From Lycocorax pyrrhopterus obiensis (taxonomy: Eukaryota; Chordata; Aves; Passeriformes; Paradisaeidae), in assembly GCA_014706295.1 (NCBI GenBank), contig JACSVZ010000002.1:103410431-103474430 (forward strand): a stretch of DNA of 64,000 nucleotides, read 5' to 3'. Positions 50,607 to 63,300 of this stretch are shown here, piece by piece. The position numbers were made by a program, and so were the translations under genes. Position 1 is the stretch's first letter. Every line of letters begins with the position of its first letter. The notes under the pieces were generated by a model. It was given only the letters and a program-made list of their open reading frames with translations. It was not told the origin of the DNA and ran no database searches.

Positions 50607-52550
50607 GATTTGAGGATAAGGCAGATATTTTCCTTCTCATGGGCATTTTTAGCAGCTACCAGCATACAGTTTAGTTTACAAAAGCCTCTTCTAACTTTGA
50701 GAATGGCAAATCCTCTTGGCTATTGTCGGGGATATTAGAGATGTATTCAAAAGTGGTCAAGCAAAGAATAACATACAGTATAGCTAAATGTCTTCTCAGG
50801 GAAGTGGGTGTAGAATATCAATTCTGCAAGTTATTTTACATTCTCTGTTCTCAGTTCCATTCTCATGACCAAGAGTCATAAGAGAATTTCCACTTACGGG
50901 CATTTAAGCTCTGTGCCAAACAGTCCCTTTAAGGTCTATACATCAGGCTGTGTAGGAATGAAATGTATCCACGGTCAGGCTTTAGATTACATATTTACGT
51001 AAGATGAATATTTTTTGCTTTGCTTTGCAATGGTTGAGGAATTTTATTGGGCTTTTATTTTTAGAACTACTTGACAGATGACTTCACAATGCAACAGATA
51101 TGCTGTGAAGTCATCCATGACTTCAACTGAATTTTTCATCTGTTTTCGATGCTCATGCCTGAGTCTCTGTACTTTTAACTATTGTGTCTTCACGTACAGG
51201 ACAGAGTTCAACTGCATCCACATAACTTTCAGATATATATCTCACTCTAACATTGGTTGGAGAAACCTGCTGGGATGGTTGGGGAAAGTCTGGAAGATGG
51301 GTATCACTAGCTAATCTGCAAACACCAAAGAAACAGGGCTAAATGCTGAATGACAGAAGTGGCTGTCAGATTACAGAGTCCAGTTTGGAGGGAAATCCAC
51401 AAGCTGACATTGACTCATGACCTGTCTTGTCTTTCAAGATGTGTGTTCATGAGATTTTACTGCTTTAAAAAAATTCTGGTTTTGGAGAGTCATAATGGGG
51501 ACTTTCTGTTCATGAGTTAAAAAGTTAGCTATGCAAGTAGTGTCCTACTGAAGCCATGGAGACAGCTTGCACTAAAGAAGTTCCCCAGCAGGAGTTAATA
51601 CACCGTATCTAGCTCCTGAATGAATAATAATTCAAAAGGCAGAATAAATATCCTGCAGTTTATGTCTCAGCTTTTCTATACTATTCTAATACCGTCCATG
51701 ATGTTGCAGCTTTCGTGCCAGGATTCCGAGGAAAGTTAAAATTTCTTTTCTTTAGAAAACAGAATCATGTTAGTATGAATGAAGGTCCAGAATCATTCAT
51801 TACTTCTGCTTTTATTGATTTTAGAGACAGATTTATGACCTTGGCTTTTTCTTTGTTGTTTTTTTTTTTCCGAGTGACAAAGCTGTATGTATAAAAGAGT
51901 AAACTCCTCAAAATGTCAAAAAAGTTTTCTCAAGCTATCAGTCATGGAAAATGTACAGCAAACTAAATTGGTTACAATGCAGCAATGTCAAAACAGAATT
52001 CAGTTTATTCACAATTTAAATACATTACATGAATTTAGAGTTCCATCAGAAAAAATAATTGTTGTTTTCATTAAAGTAGCAGTGCAAAAAGTCCAAAGAT
52101 TTGACATCAAGCCTGGAGAGCATGTGAAGCTCTAAAGAAATATGAAAACAACCTGTCTTGCTACAAAGATTACTATTTATTGCAGAGATGACCCTCACAA
52201 GGTCATCTGTGAAAATCTGACGCAAGATAGGGAAGAAAAGGGTCAAAATTTCAAGTCATAACACTTCTAGAACTTTTCTTTACTCCTGAGCAATATTTTG
52301 AAGGGATTTTTAAATTACTTTTAAGATTTCTACTTTGTCTTTGATCCTAATATGGTAGCTTCTTGACCAAGGCATTATTCTAAGATGAACGTAGCAACAG
52401 ATTGCAGTTGTAGTAAGGGCTGGGTGCAGCAATAACTATACACTATAAAGGTACTGTAATCAGATAAAGGAACAGACCGACATTCCCTCATTATCTTCTG
52501 CTTTTTATCTTGATGCCTGAACGTTTTCACATGTTTCCAGATTTGTTAAA
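50607..52550. other. No gene recognised
   Basis: AT-rich sequence. The frame 51887-52135 (+) has no domain or strong splice context. No known repeat was recognised until the CR1 fragment begins. Confidence 0.4.
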
Positions 52551-52867
52551 CTGCATTTGAAGTACTGCATGCAGATTTGGGACACCAAATATGGGAAAGC
52601 TATCAGTAAACTGGAGCAAGTTCAGTGGAGGGACACCAGTTCGGTCAGGGCTTGAGCAGTTGCTCTGTAAAGGGAGGCTGTGGTTTCAGGACCGGCTTAG
52701 CCTGGAGACAAGATGGCTTTGGGGGCCATCCCCCCAACAGCAGCCCCTGGTACCTGCAGTGGGGTTATGGAGAAGATGGAGCTGGGGTCTTCACAGTGGT
52801 TTGTGGTGGGAGGATGAGACACAACAGGGACAAGTTGCAACAGGAGAAGTTTCAACTGGATAGATTA
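52551..52867 (+). mobile_element. CR1 LINE fragment truncated at both ends
   Basis: CR1 landmarks run in order: CTGCATGCAGATTTGGGACACC, GGAAAGCTAT, CTGGAGCAAGTTCAGTGGAGGG, then CTTAGCCTGGAGACAAGATGGC and TTGCAACAGGAGAAGTTTCAACTGG. This is the junction of the reverse-transcriptase end and the 3' untranslated region of avian CR1. The match stops abruptly after CTGGATA near 52867, so the terminal segment with the 8-bp units is missing. Open frames at 52591-52873 are repeat-derived. Confidence 0.85.
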
Positions 52868-52992
52868 ACTTAATAGCTAACTGGATAAAAGGAATGCCAT
52901 TTTCAATGTTACAATAATTCAGACTGTCTCTCTTCTTTCTTAATTAAATTTGGACAAGTAAAGCAAAAATCATCTCTCTTGCAATGTTGCAG

Positions 52993-53340
52993 TTACCTGA
53001 GTCTATTCCTCTGTGCTATGATAGAACTATAGTTCATTCTAAAACTAGGCAGTATAAAAAACTGAGAGAAAAAATGGGCTGGCGTTCCATCATAAATCAA
53101 AGGGATTTGGAAACTATGCTACCCATATCTGGACAGTCTTCATCTGACCTGCTGTCTGTAAATCTGCTATCTGCCTCAAAACGTCTGTTTCGGAAAAAGC
53201 ACAAGTAAATCATACACAGTCTGACCACTGAAAACAAGAAAACTCCCCCTATTAATATATTTCAACGTAAGTTTTAATTTGAAAAGGATCAAGTTTAAGA
53301 GCTGAACTAAAAAGGAAGTGATTAAGTTGAAAGTAATAAA
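52993..53340 (+). other. Candidate terminal exon, unrecognised
   Basis: A pyrimidine tract and acceptor (CTCTCTTGCAATGTTGCAG, AG at 52991-52992) lead in phase 0 into 71 open codons, beginning LPESIPLCYD and ending SASKRLFRKKHK before TAA at 53206-53208. An AATAAA lies at 53335-53340 with a GT-containing stretch downstream, so the three marks of a last exon are present in order. The peptide is Ser/Leu-rich with a strongly basic tail. No family is recognised. The exon-like frame at 48161-48487 ends in phase 0 and would be phase-compatible, but no exon linking them was found. AT-rich sequence can give this pattern by chance. Confidence 0.3.
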
Positions 53341-56300
53341 AGCTATAAGGTCTAATGTGTCCAGAATGAATATTTTTTATCAAACCTGGAGTCCTGTTAT
53401 TGTTTGTTTGTAAGTTTCCAGTACATGCATTTTTTTAAAAATATTTACAAAACAGAAAGAATCATAATTTGGGAATTATAAGATTAAAATGCAGTTACGA
53501 GACAGGACCTCCCCCACTCCCCCAAAATGAAACAGGAAAAAACCATGAAAAACTGATAGTTTAGGAGAATAGATGTAGTAAAACTGATTTGGAGACTGAC
53601 AGCACAAATTTAAGTGTTTTTATTAAAAGCATTGGAAATGTAAGCTGGCAGAAGGAACACAAACTTATTCTTTTGACAGAATTTAACAGCCATACCATTC
53701 TAAATCAGTGTTATTCCTTTATCTAGGGAATGACATCAGATGTTTTATCACATACTCCACTTTACTGAATCCAAAATGGGACTTTCATATCACCAAATGG
53801 CTGTCTTGTGGCAAGCAGGGGATGAAGAAGTTGGAAAATTTACAATTTGAATTGAACTTCTCTGAATTTAACCATGTAAGAACAAATCTAGAAACTCTTT
53901 ACTGATACAGTCGTGCTATGCAAAGATCATGGTGAAGTTTCATCTGTGCTGCTTAGCATCTTCTAGGTTATATTCTTCAGGCCATGCACATACCCAGAGT
54001 TTCTGCCCATCAAGGAAAATTGACCCACTTACATGAACAGCTTCTTATCATGGGAGACTAGAAGAAATTAAAGGATATGGGAAAACCAGTGGTAACTGTC
54101 ATGGAGCAGCAGTTTGCTAACTCAGATAGTCTAAAGAAAACTGATGACAGTCATCATGTCTGGCAAGGATGCTGGCCAGTGAATTCTATTCAGTTATCTT
54201 TCCACTGAACTGCGTGAAGAAGTTCAGGAAATTTTCGACAGCTTTAGAAGGGACTTGGACCACCCTTGGACACTTGGAAGACCTGTCCAGACCTTAGAAA
54301 AGTGGGGGATTTTACCCCTATTCGTATTCAGATTCTGTGAAAGGTGAATATGGGTGCTCTGTTTCTGAATCCAGATCAGCCTGTGAATGCTTCTCCTTTA
54401 CCCTTCTTACTTCACATCGTCCTTCTCCAGGCAGAGTGAAATGACAGTAGATCATCTTTGGCAAATTGTATACAGGGCTTGTAATTAGAAGAAAACTTCT
54501 GAAGTCAAGATTGCTTCAAACCTCTCAAGCATTTTATGAGGTACTTAAAATGAGATCACAGTAATCATCATCAATATGCCATTTTAATCTCTGAAAAAAA
54601 TGGTCATGTAGTCAGTTTGATAACTATTCCAGTTGTTCAATACTGCTCAGATTTAAATATATCCTTGGGAGGCACAAGCTCTTGCATATTTAAATGCAGG
54701 TCTTCTTTGCCAAGGAAACATCATTATTGTCACTCATAATAAGGTGATGGCCATTTGCAATACATTTTATCCTCAAGTAGCAGTGCAATAACAGCACAAT
54801 TTTCTTACTGATGAACAATAAGGAGCCATACAGAAAATTTTAATTTGATTGAAACTAAACTTTTGTGGGAGAAACTAACACCCATTAATTTTCTACCTAG
54901 AACATGTGGGTAGATATGTGGAGTCAGAAATCTATACTATTTTCCTCCCTTCGCTGAATCCATATAATTTCAAATTACTCCCATTACATATTACTAATTG
55001 GATTAGAGATGTTCCAGGCAGGATCAGGAGCTGGTCAAACTAGGGATTATATGTACACACAGGAAAGCCGGTTACTGCCGTAGACATGTCAATACAGAGG
55101 TTAGCTGTATCCTAGGAAAAAGCCTTGGATCAGCAGTCAGTTCTTGGGGGGGGGGTTGCATGGCTGTGATTTTGCTGGATGGCAAAAACACTTAACCATC
55201 TGCTGCTGAATCTGTCTTCTCTGAAGTGGAGACGTATCTCTTGAGGACAGATTGTGGACGAGGTTGTGAAACTAATAAATTCTATATATGAGTCCAAGTT
55301 GATGGATACAAAGGAGAAGGTCTTGACTGAGACAAATGTAATATCTCATGAAGAGTCTTAACTTTAAATAGACCTATTAGTAAGACACTGTCAATGGACA
55401 CTGAGCATTTCAAATAAGGTTTCACAAGAAGCTTCCTAACAACTCTGTGTTAAAGATGCTCGAAAGACCAAATTACAATCTCACTCCTCACTCCCACTCT
55501 GCTGAAGGAAGGGGAAGCTCTACGTTTGCTGTATTTGGCAAGAGTCAAGCATAACTTGCTTTCAGTTGATTTATCAATTTAATTTATCAAACTTGAAATG
55601 AGATGGTGCAATCTTGATGCTGTTCCAATCAAACATCATCAAGCACTTGGCCCAGCCCCCCTCCAGCAATCCTGATGGTCTGCCTTAGTTCCAGGGCACT
55701 CTTTTCTTTGGCAGAGAATTTCATACTGTCTTGCACTGCAAATCGGAAATGCCACAAGATACTGAAACCCTTTGTGAATCTACCATTCTCTGTCCAATGC
55801 TGCTTTCTGCTCCGTGTACACTGGCTGACAGCCAACAAGAGATTTCCTTAGATTGAAAAACTCTTTGCCAGATGGATTCACTAGCTCCATGGTTTCCTTG
55901 TGCTATTAGAGTGGCACAGCAGGCCTCCAAGGCTGGTGAGAAAACTGGTCTTGAATCTCCAAACAAAAAGGAAGTGAACTTCTCTGCATGAATTTTTTTT
56001 GTTTTTATTTTAACAGATGGTGATAGAAGTCAGAACTTGCCCACTGACAATCATTGCCATCTATTTTTATCAGAAAGGAACTTCTGAAGACCAGATAATT
56101 TTAGAAAGAGAGTATTTCAAAACAACTGTGGAAGTAACTCCTGGAGCCATGGTATTGAGGAGAAATGGTGGTCAAGGCTACAAAGCTCTTCTCTTTTTAG
56201 CGCTTCTCTTCTCTTTAGGACTATGCAAAGTTGAATCCAGCCATGGCCTAGATGAGTGGCTGTATGGCTGGACATGCTGCCACACCTGCCAATGCCATAG

Positions 56301-57584
56301 CTATATGATCACCTGGCACTCCTGTTAATTCTTTACCTATTCTTGAAACTTCACTGTAGAATAATTTAAAGTGAGCAGACCAAGCATTTCAACTAATACT
56401 GTCTGTCAACAAACAGGTGTTTTGTGAGCAATTTCCCAAAAATGTCATTGTCACATTGTGCATTAATTATCCATACAGTTCCTTGTGTCACAGGACACAT
56501 CCCAAGTCTAAAACGGAAACCTATTTTCAGAGGTAACTTAATGGATCAGCAGGTTCAAAAAAACTAACTGAAGTTCTGAAGTTTGGAATATGTGGCTATC
56601 CTATCACTGCCAAGATTTCTTATTTTATTCACTCATATACAAATTCTGACTAGAACCAAAAGCACACTGAAATCATGTGAGAGAAAAGCTGATTGCACCA
56701 CACCTGTGGGATTGCACCACATCTTCAGGGAAACAGAGAAGACTCTACAGAAAGGAAGGGAAGGAGAGGAAGGAGAGTACTGAGACTTCAGCTCAATTCT
56801 GTAGACTCCAAAGACTGGAATTTGAGTCTTTGGTACCAACACTTCTGGCAACATCTTATTCATTAGCCAGGCATTGAAAGCTTGAATATCAAAGAAGAAA
56901 GCAAACAACCTAACAGTGCTCTGTGGGGTCTTTTAAATTACTCTCTAGTCTGCTGGATGCAACAAAGGTATCCAACAGTTATTACTTTAAATAAAAAACA
57001 GAGAAGCAGGTCTATAAGTAGTTGATTTGTATAGACATAGGGTTATCCAGGACACTCAAGCTACCCGTACAAGTGCAAACTAAACATATCTGGCATATGC
57101 ATGAAACCAATTCCTATGGCGTGAATTAGCCAAGAAATGTGGCCCTTTTCTGGTCCTACAAGAAGGTCTGAAAGTGTTTAGCCAGAATAGTTTTACCAAG
57201 CCAAATTCAATTTAGGTGCACAGGAGCTGAGAAACCCATACAGTTCTTTGCCTGGGATTACTTTCTAGTCTTCAGTGACTTGTGTATCAAGGACTTCCTG
57301 AACTAGAAGTAAAGCCTTTTTGCCCAAGGTAGAGGAGATGCCTCTTCTGTCCTATGCCCTTAGTAAGGGAATAATTACAAATACCATTCCTCTGTGTCCT
57401 AAACATGCACTTTTCAGTTATTTGGTGTTCTGAAAAAACATAATTAGGCTAAATGCAGAAATTTTCCTTGTTTTTTTAACTCAAGGTTGAAGTGGTGGCT
57501 ATCCCCCAAAGGGTCTACTTTGTGGGTGGAATTAAGCTCTGTTTCTGGGAGAAAAGAAATTGCACATTGAAATACTCCAGCAGG
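53341..57584. other. No gene recognised
   Basis: No supported gene. At 56017-56328 (+) a frame follows a strong acceptor-like tract (TTTTTGTTTTTATTTTAACAG, ending 56014), but its product has no domain and ends without a polyadenylation signal close by. A run of about 10 G lies at 55147-55156. Confidence 0.35.
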
Positions 57585-57845
57585 CACTATTACCTGGGCA
57601 TGATGTGAGGGGTGGGGACTTGTAGTAGATCTGAAGGAGCATTCTAAAATTTCTGTTCCCATTCTTGCCTTTCAACACTGCAGAAAGTTCATTTAATATC
57701 CTCACTTCATGGAGGATGATGGGATTAGGTGAGAGGTAGAGAACTATGTAATATATGAAGGAATATTCTGGCATTTTCTATTTCCATTCTTGCCTTTCAA
57801 CAATGTAAAATGTTATTTTAATGTCATTCTACTGTGGAGATCAAA
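57585..57845 (+). repeat. Local tandem duplication, about 124-bp unit
   Basis: Two adjacent diverged copies. GAAGGAGCATTCT ... CCATTCTTGCCTTTCAACACTG (from 57633) is repeated as GAAGGAATATTCT ... CCATTCTTGCCTTTCAACAATG (from 57757), with similarity extending both ways. Sequence from about 57835 (TGTGGAGATC...TATTCTATTG) may be a third, weaker copy. Confidence 0.7.
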
Positions 57846-60163
57846 CTTTGCTAGAGAAGCACTGTTCATCAATTTTCAATATTCTATTGAACCTACTGTG
57901 GTACAAGGAACACTGTGCTTTACTAAACTTCCTTATCTCAACCTATGAGTAATTTTCCATCTTTTTTTCTGTCCCTTGTGCAGCTTGGGGAAGGGAATGA
58001 TAGAGCACCCTGGTGGGCATGTGGTGTCCACCCACCACAGCTCTCTGGTCAAGTCCATGAGAAAGGGCAAGTTTTGTCATGATTTTGAGTGACAAGTTTT
58101 TAAACGTTCAGTTTTGCTATTAAATCATGGCTTATAAAGGTAATGTTCAATGGCTATCATTATTTATTAAAAAAGTGACATAACACAAAGAAATATTCAG
58201 TTGAAAGCTCTGCATACAAACCTTACTGACTTCCAGTGAGTTATCCCAAAGAGATGGAAGCAGAGAAAAATCAAAGAAATTTGCACCATTTTTTCTTATA
58301 TTTACTGATGATTATTCAACAGCTTTAAGCAAGACTGAAATCATAATCAACTTCACAATGTATATTTCAGAAGGTTTCTTGTGCACCTTGGCACAGAAGA
58401 CCAATGTACAGAAGACTGATGCAATTTCTTTTATTGAATACAGCACCAGATGTTCTCGTATAATTAAGTAGGAAATACTGAGATACTTACTGCATATTCT
58501 GTCTTAAATCGTACTGTTTCAAAGCTCTCAGAGCTTGTCTTGTTGGACCTGCTTTCACAACTCATTAATGTCATTCAAAAATAATAAGCATATTGAATTC
58601 ATGCTGTAAAATGTGAATTAGGTAGAAATAGGCAGGAGTTCTAACACCAGTGAAACTCCTTTGTCATCAGACACATTGCCATTGTCTTCTTTTCATATGG
58701 TTTATGTAAGTGATTTATAAAGCAATATGATAGCAATGGAGGAAGAACTGGACATCCTGGGTATCTCCAATTCTCAGTGTTTAATACAGCCATCATCTTT
58801 AAATTCTGTAATACAATGAAAGTATTCTCTTGTGCAAAAGTGTTTACAGAACATCCATAATAAAAGTGTGTTGACATGGAAACTAAAGAAGAAAATAACT
58901 ATTAGACTGTTTCTCAAAATGACATTCAGATATTAGTTATTTCTTCATGTGATTTTGAAATATAGCTTTAAGACATCAGAAAATTAAGTGGAGCAACACC
59001 ATCCCTGACAGGAAACAAAGAAACAAGTAGTCTTCATTTACAAAAGCCTATGTGAAAGAGAAGTTCAGAATAGGAAATGAACAAATTTATCGCTTATCTC
59101 ATGTAAGGTCGTGTAAGGTCAATTGACCTATAGCAGGAATAGATCCCAACTAATAAGGACTGTAATAATGCATATTTATATATTAGAAGGGAATATGCTT
59201 CCACTCTTTGAAAAGAACAGGAAAGAATAACACATTTTATGGAAGCTGACTCAGTCCACTCTAATCTAATGAAAAATTACAGGGGAAGAAGGGAATAGAT
59301 GCTCAAACACATGAAGTGTAACAAATTAGTAGAATTTACAGATGTGAGCACACATCAGTCTAGATGGAGGGATATTCAGATGTTAACTTCTGTTCTTGTT
59401 TGGCTCTAGTCTGACCACCAACACAGCAGAGGCAAGTCAGAGCCCAGTGTTCCCAAGCTGAGAGAAAATTTCCTCAGCAGGTTAACTATTTCCACAGGAG
59501 GCCAATTGTTTTCTAGTCCAATTTCTTTATGCTGCAGAAGTGGAGCCCAAGGCTGAGTAAAGAAAAAGGGAAAGGAATGAAGCCTGCAATGGGAACACTG
59601 GCATTTGTACCTTAGGATGTGTTTAACACCTTTAGTCTTCTCTCCACTGCAAAGTATTAGCTGCTAATTTTATAAGGTTACTCTAACACAGAGGCGATGT
59701 GAGAGAACACCAGGCTGACCATTATGTCTGCATCATTGGTATGTATTACTTTCATTTAATTCTGCTTTTTACTGTTCCCTGGGGTTGCTTCTTTGCCTAC
59801 TCATTTACAGTCTGTCTTCATTTCTTCCTTTTGTCTGTTTCTCCTTTCTCCTAGAATTCCTTTCTCAAAGTTCAGTTACCTCCCCTATAGTTCTTATTCT
59901 TCTTGCTCACTTTTGCTCTTTTTCTTCCCCTCTTTCTTTGAAGACAACCTCCTTCTCTTAGCACATTATGTCTCCAGCCTCTCTAATACTGGGTTCCAAC
60001 TGCTACCCCTTTCTACCTTATCTAAAAGGGAAATAACACCATCACCACCACAGGCTTTGAAATTATCGAAATGCACTGCACTTAGACAAACTTGGATTTG
60101 ATCCAACTGTAACTTTATATGTAATTCAGCAACTAACTTACATTAACATGACTCAGAAAAGAA
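57846..60163. other. No gene recognised
   Basis: AT-rich sequence without supported genes or known transposons. A pyrimidine-rich stretch lies at 59805-59945. The frame 59793-60101 (+) reflects that composition. Confidence 0.4.
59106..59129. promoter_or_regulatory. Nuclear-receptor-type half-site cluster
   Basis: AGGTCG (59106-59111), a 4-bp spacer, AGGTCA (59116-59121), a 2-bp spacer and TGACCT (59124-59129). This gives a direct repeat spaced by 4 overlapping an inverted repeat spaced by 2, and includes a 14-bp palindrome. AGGTCA half-sites are the binding core of nuclear receptors; use here is inference. Confidence 0.3.
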
Positions 60164-60357
60164 AATCATGCCGTAAAACATTACATTGAATGGGAAATGA
60201 TTCAGTGAAAACATTATTCAGTGTAGGCAATTACTGAGTGAAGCTATTATCCACAGCAGACAATTACTCAGTAAAAATGTTATACAGTGCAGGCAAATAT
60301 TCAAGCAAACATTTGACAAGGACAGCAATTATTCAATAAACAATCATAATTGCACCC
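60164..60357 (+). repeat. Degenerate 33-bp minisatellite, six units
   Basis: Six consecutive units of 31-33 bp: 60164-60195, 60196-60228, 60229-60261, 60262-60294, 60295-60326 and 60327-60357. They share an AATTACTCAGT start, a TAAAAAT(A)TT-like middle and a CAGTGCAGGC-like end. The three central units are exactly 33 bp. They would read as an 11-residue repeat (NYSVKxLYSAG-like), but the second 33-bp unit has a TGA and the first and fifth units shift frame, so no protein is implied. Confidence 0.75.
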
Positions 60358-63300
60358 AATGGAGTACACTTGCCATGAACAGTACAAATAATTAGCAGAT
60401 TCAAAGGATGTTACTGTGACTGCCCAAATTTTAGCTAATTTACGTGGTAGTTAAGTTCTACAGGACAATCAGAATCTGTCAGTGAGGGACAACTTGTTTT
60501 TTCTATTGTTTCTTCAGTTCTAGGAAGTAATACCACAGTTCTACCAACTTTATTGAAGAAGCGAGTGTAGTTTGATCCATTTTCTGAAGGTAGTTATCCT
60601 TTTCCAAGAACGAGCATTACTCACATGATTCCCTTCTTCAATTGCTTCTTCTGTCACACTTTCGATCCTTTGCTCACTTTATCAATTGCTTTTTTTCCCT
60701 GCGGTTGGTTTATTTTTCAGATTTCTCCAGTTTTCTGTTTTCAAAGCAGAAATTAATTTCTGTTTCTTGTTGTCTGAGGAGCTTTCACACGAGTTCCATT
60801 TCTATTTGCAGTAAAGTTCCCACTCCTTCTCTCTTTGAGTGTCTCACAGCAGGAGACAGCTCTCGTTCTCCCTTAGTCCAGAACTATCACTTCTCCTTTT
60901 GCTTCGCTAACTAGATCAATTATTCTTTTCCTGCTGTTCATCTTATGCACTTCTAATTAATTTTTCAGACATTCTCAAACTGTATTTCAGCCGTTTTCTT
61001 TTGACTTAATCCGTATATTCATTATTTGCCTTCACCAGCATTCACTGTAACTTCACAAAATCACTTATTATTTGAAAATCTTACTATTTTTTATTATTGC
61101 TGTGCATGTATACTTTTGCATCTCATCTTGCTTCATTGCTTAATGACGTTTTTAAGTGAACCATCTGATTGAAGTATGGATTATTCTGCTGAGTTATTTT
61201 AGTCCATGAAGATGCTAATTAATTTCAGCACAGTTTGGTTTTCTAAGCATCTATATTTAAACATACATAATAAAAATGACTTACACAAAATAAAGGAACA
61301 AACAGGAGAGTTGTTGGGATCCTGTATGTAGAGTAGCTTCATTAGTTTCATTATACTGATTTCTGTATTGTAGATTAGTACAAGTGATGCCAGAATCAGG
61401 GTTCCCCATTGTAACTGCATCACCAAACAAGTATAAGTATTTTGGTCTTATTTTTAAGGACAGATTGGCAGCAGGACTCAAAAGGTATTATTGTATTGCA
61501 ACAGCAAGGCCAGCAGAATTTCAGTATTACTTGGTAAAGTGATGAACTGTACTGAAAAACTCTGGTACTCACACAGAAAGTGCCTGCTTAGGGATTTACA
61601 TCACCATAGCTACACAGTATACTTTTCCCACTAGAGTTCTGCTGGCCAATTTCCCTATGAAGACAGTCTTTATATGATGTAACATCAGAAGTGCCATGGG
61701 AGCAGTCCTCAGAGTGATAAAAATCCTTCCCTTATTAAAATTTAAAACCATTAAAGTCTCAAGAAAGTTCGAGCATTGGAACTGGACATTTTTCACTTGA
61801 ATACACTGAGTATTTTCTATCTGTCTCTGAGCTTGAAGTCACAAAAGCTCAGACAAGCAAGGGCAAAAAATTCTCTTCTGACTTGCCTTTGATTACAATT
61901 AGAAATCATACTATTTCAATCAAGAAGAATAATTTACCATTTTATTAATTGCTTTACATACATTTCTAGTCTTAAAATGGTGGAAATGCCAGAAAACAAT
62001 TAAAGTCACCCTACATCTCCCTTACTCCTTCTATCATTCTTCTTTCAGCTCAGCTTTCTCAAACACTTGCTTGAGCCCTTTTAATGAAGCACCTTAATAA
62101 GGGGGGGGGAAGTTTTTTCGTGCCTGATTGGGAAATCATGGCCAAATTAATACAAAAGAAGGAAAATGCTTAGCAAAAATGATGAGCCAACTTAAATGAA
62201 AACAATGTAAAATATAGAATGTGTATTTTGTACACTCTATACCAGCCACAAACACAGGGTTCAATAAGCTAATTTCCTAAATCGCCTTTTTTTCCCATCC
62301 CTCTCTTCTTCAAAATTTTTTGGAACTGCTTATATTTCTGGTTGTCTGAGATCTTTGTGAGTTAATTTGTTACAGGTCTTTAGTCATATAACTCAATTGG
62401 CTTTAATGCATTTACAGTTCTGTAAAGCTGGAATTGATCCTAAAAATTATTTTCAGAAGCTACTTCTGCACTGATGATTTTCTCTTTTCTAGCTGTGAGG
62501 AAGAAAGGATATTTTATTAAGAAACCTCACTATTTTTTGAGTGAATTAAACCAGAAGCCTGCTTTGAGTCACTTACTCCAATCAGAATCATTCACACCCC
62601 ATTAGAGAGCTACTAGTTGTAACATTTGATTCTGACCCCTGATTCACACACTCCATTCATTGGCAAGTGATGTCGCTCTTTTTTTTTTTTTCCTTTGGGA
62701 AACAGACATCATTTTAAGACTTCAGGAGATGGGAATAATGTGGAAATGATAATAAAATATAGTTGTTCAGTCTTACATGCCAGCTAATGACTCATAATAA
62801 AATATCTCAAAATGTATGCCAAAAGAGGAATGACTTGTCCTATGCTACAAGCTAAGCTGCCACTAAACTGCCTACAAATATATGCAGATCTCACTCAGAA
62901 AGTATACATTATAGACATGATTAGATGGTTCTTCACAGTTAAAGTAGTTGCTGCGTGTGTGACTACATTCTCACTCTTTATTTTGGTGTCCATGGCTTGC
63001 CATGAGTATCTGTGGGTACTTCTTGGGCACGGTGAGATCACAACTGTGCATTTGGGGTAAAAGTACCCAGGCTGAAGCACTAGACTGAGACTCAAGAGAC
63101 AGTTTTTACAGCCACAGTCTAATAAAAAGTTTTTGCTCTCACCTTGAACTGATCACATAGGAGTAATGTAAGGGAAACACTCAGTTTTGTAACAGGGATT
63201 TAACAAAGCCCCTAATTTGAAGGACATTTGTGTTCAGAAGAGATAAATTCAAATGGGAATAGGAGGAAACCTTCAGGGTAAATAAGGTTGGTCTTTTGAG

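Noticed and set aside
50407..50665. Lys/Asn/Gln-rich and Phe/Gly-rich frames on opposite strands
   Set aside because: Generated by the CAAA-type low-complexity tract.
52591..52873. Two overlapping plus-strand frames of 80-90 codons
   Set aside because: Explained by the CR1 fragment; the CR1 3' untranslated region is non-coding.
56017..56328. Frame behind a strong acceptor-like pyrimidine tract
   Set aside because: The product resembles no protein I know and has no donor or nearby polyadenylation signal; recorded only as context.
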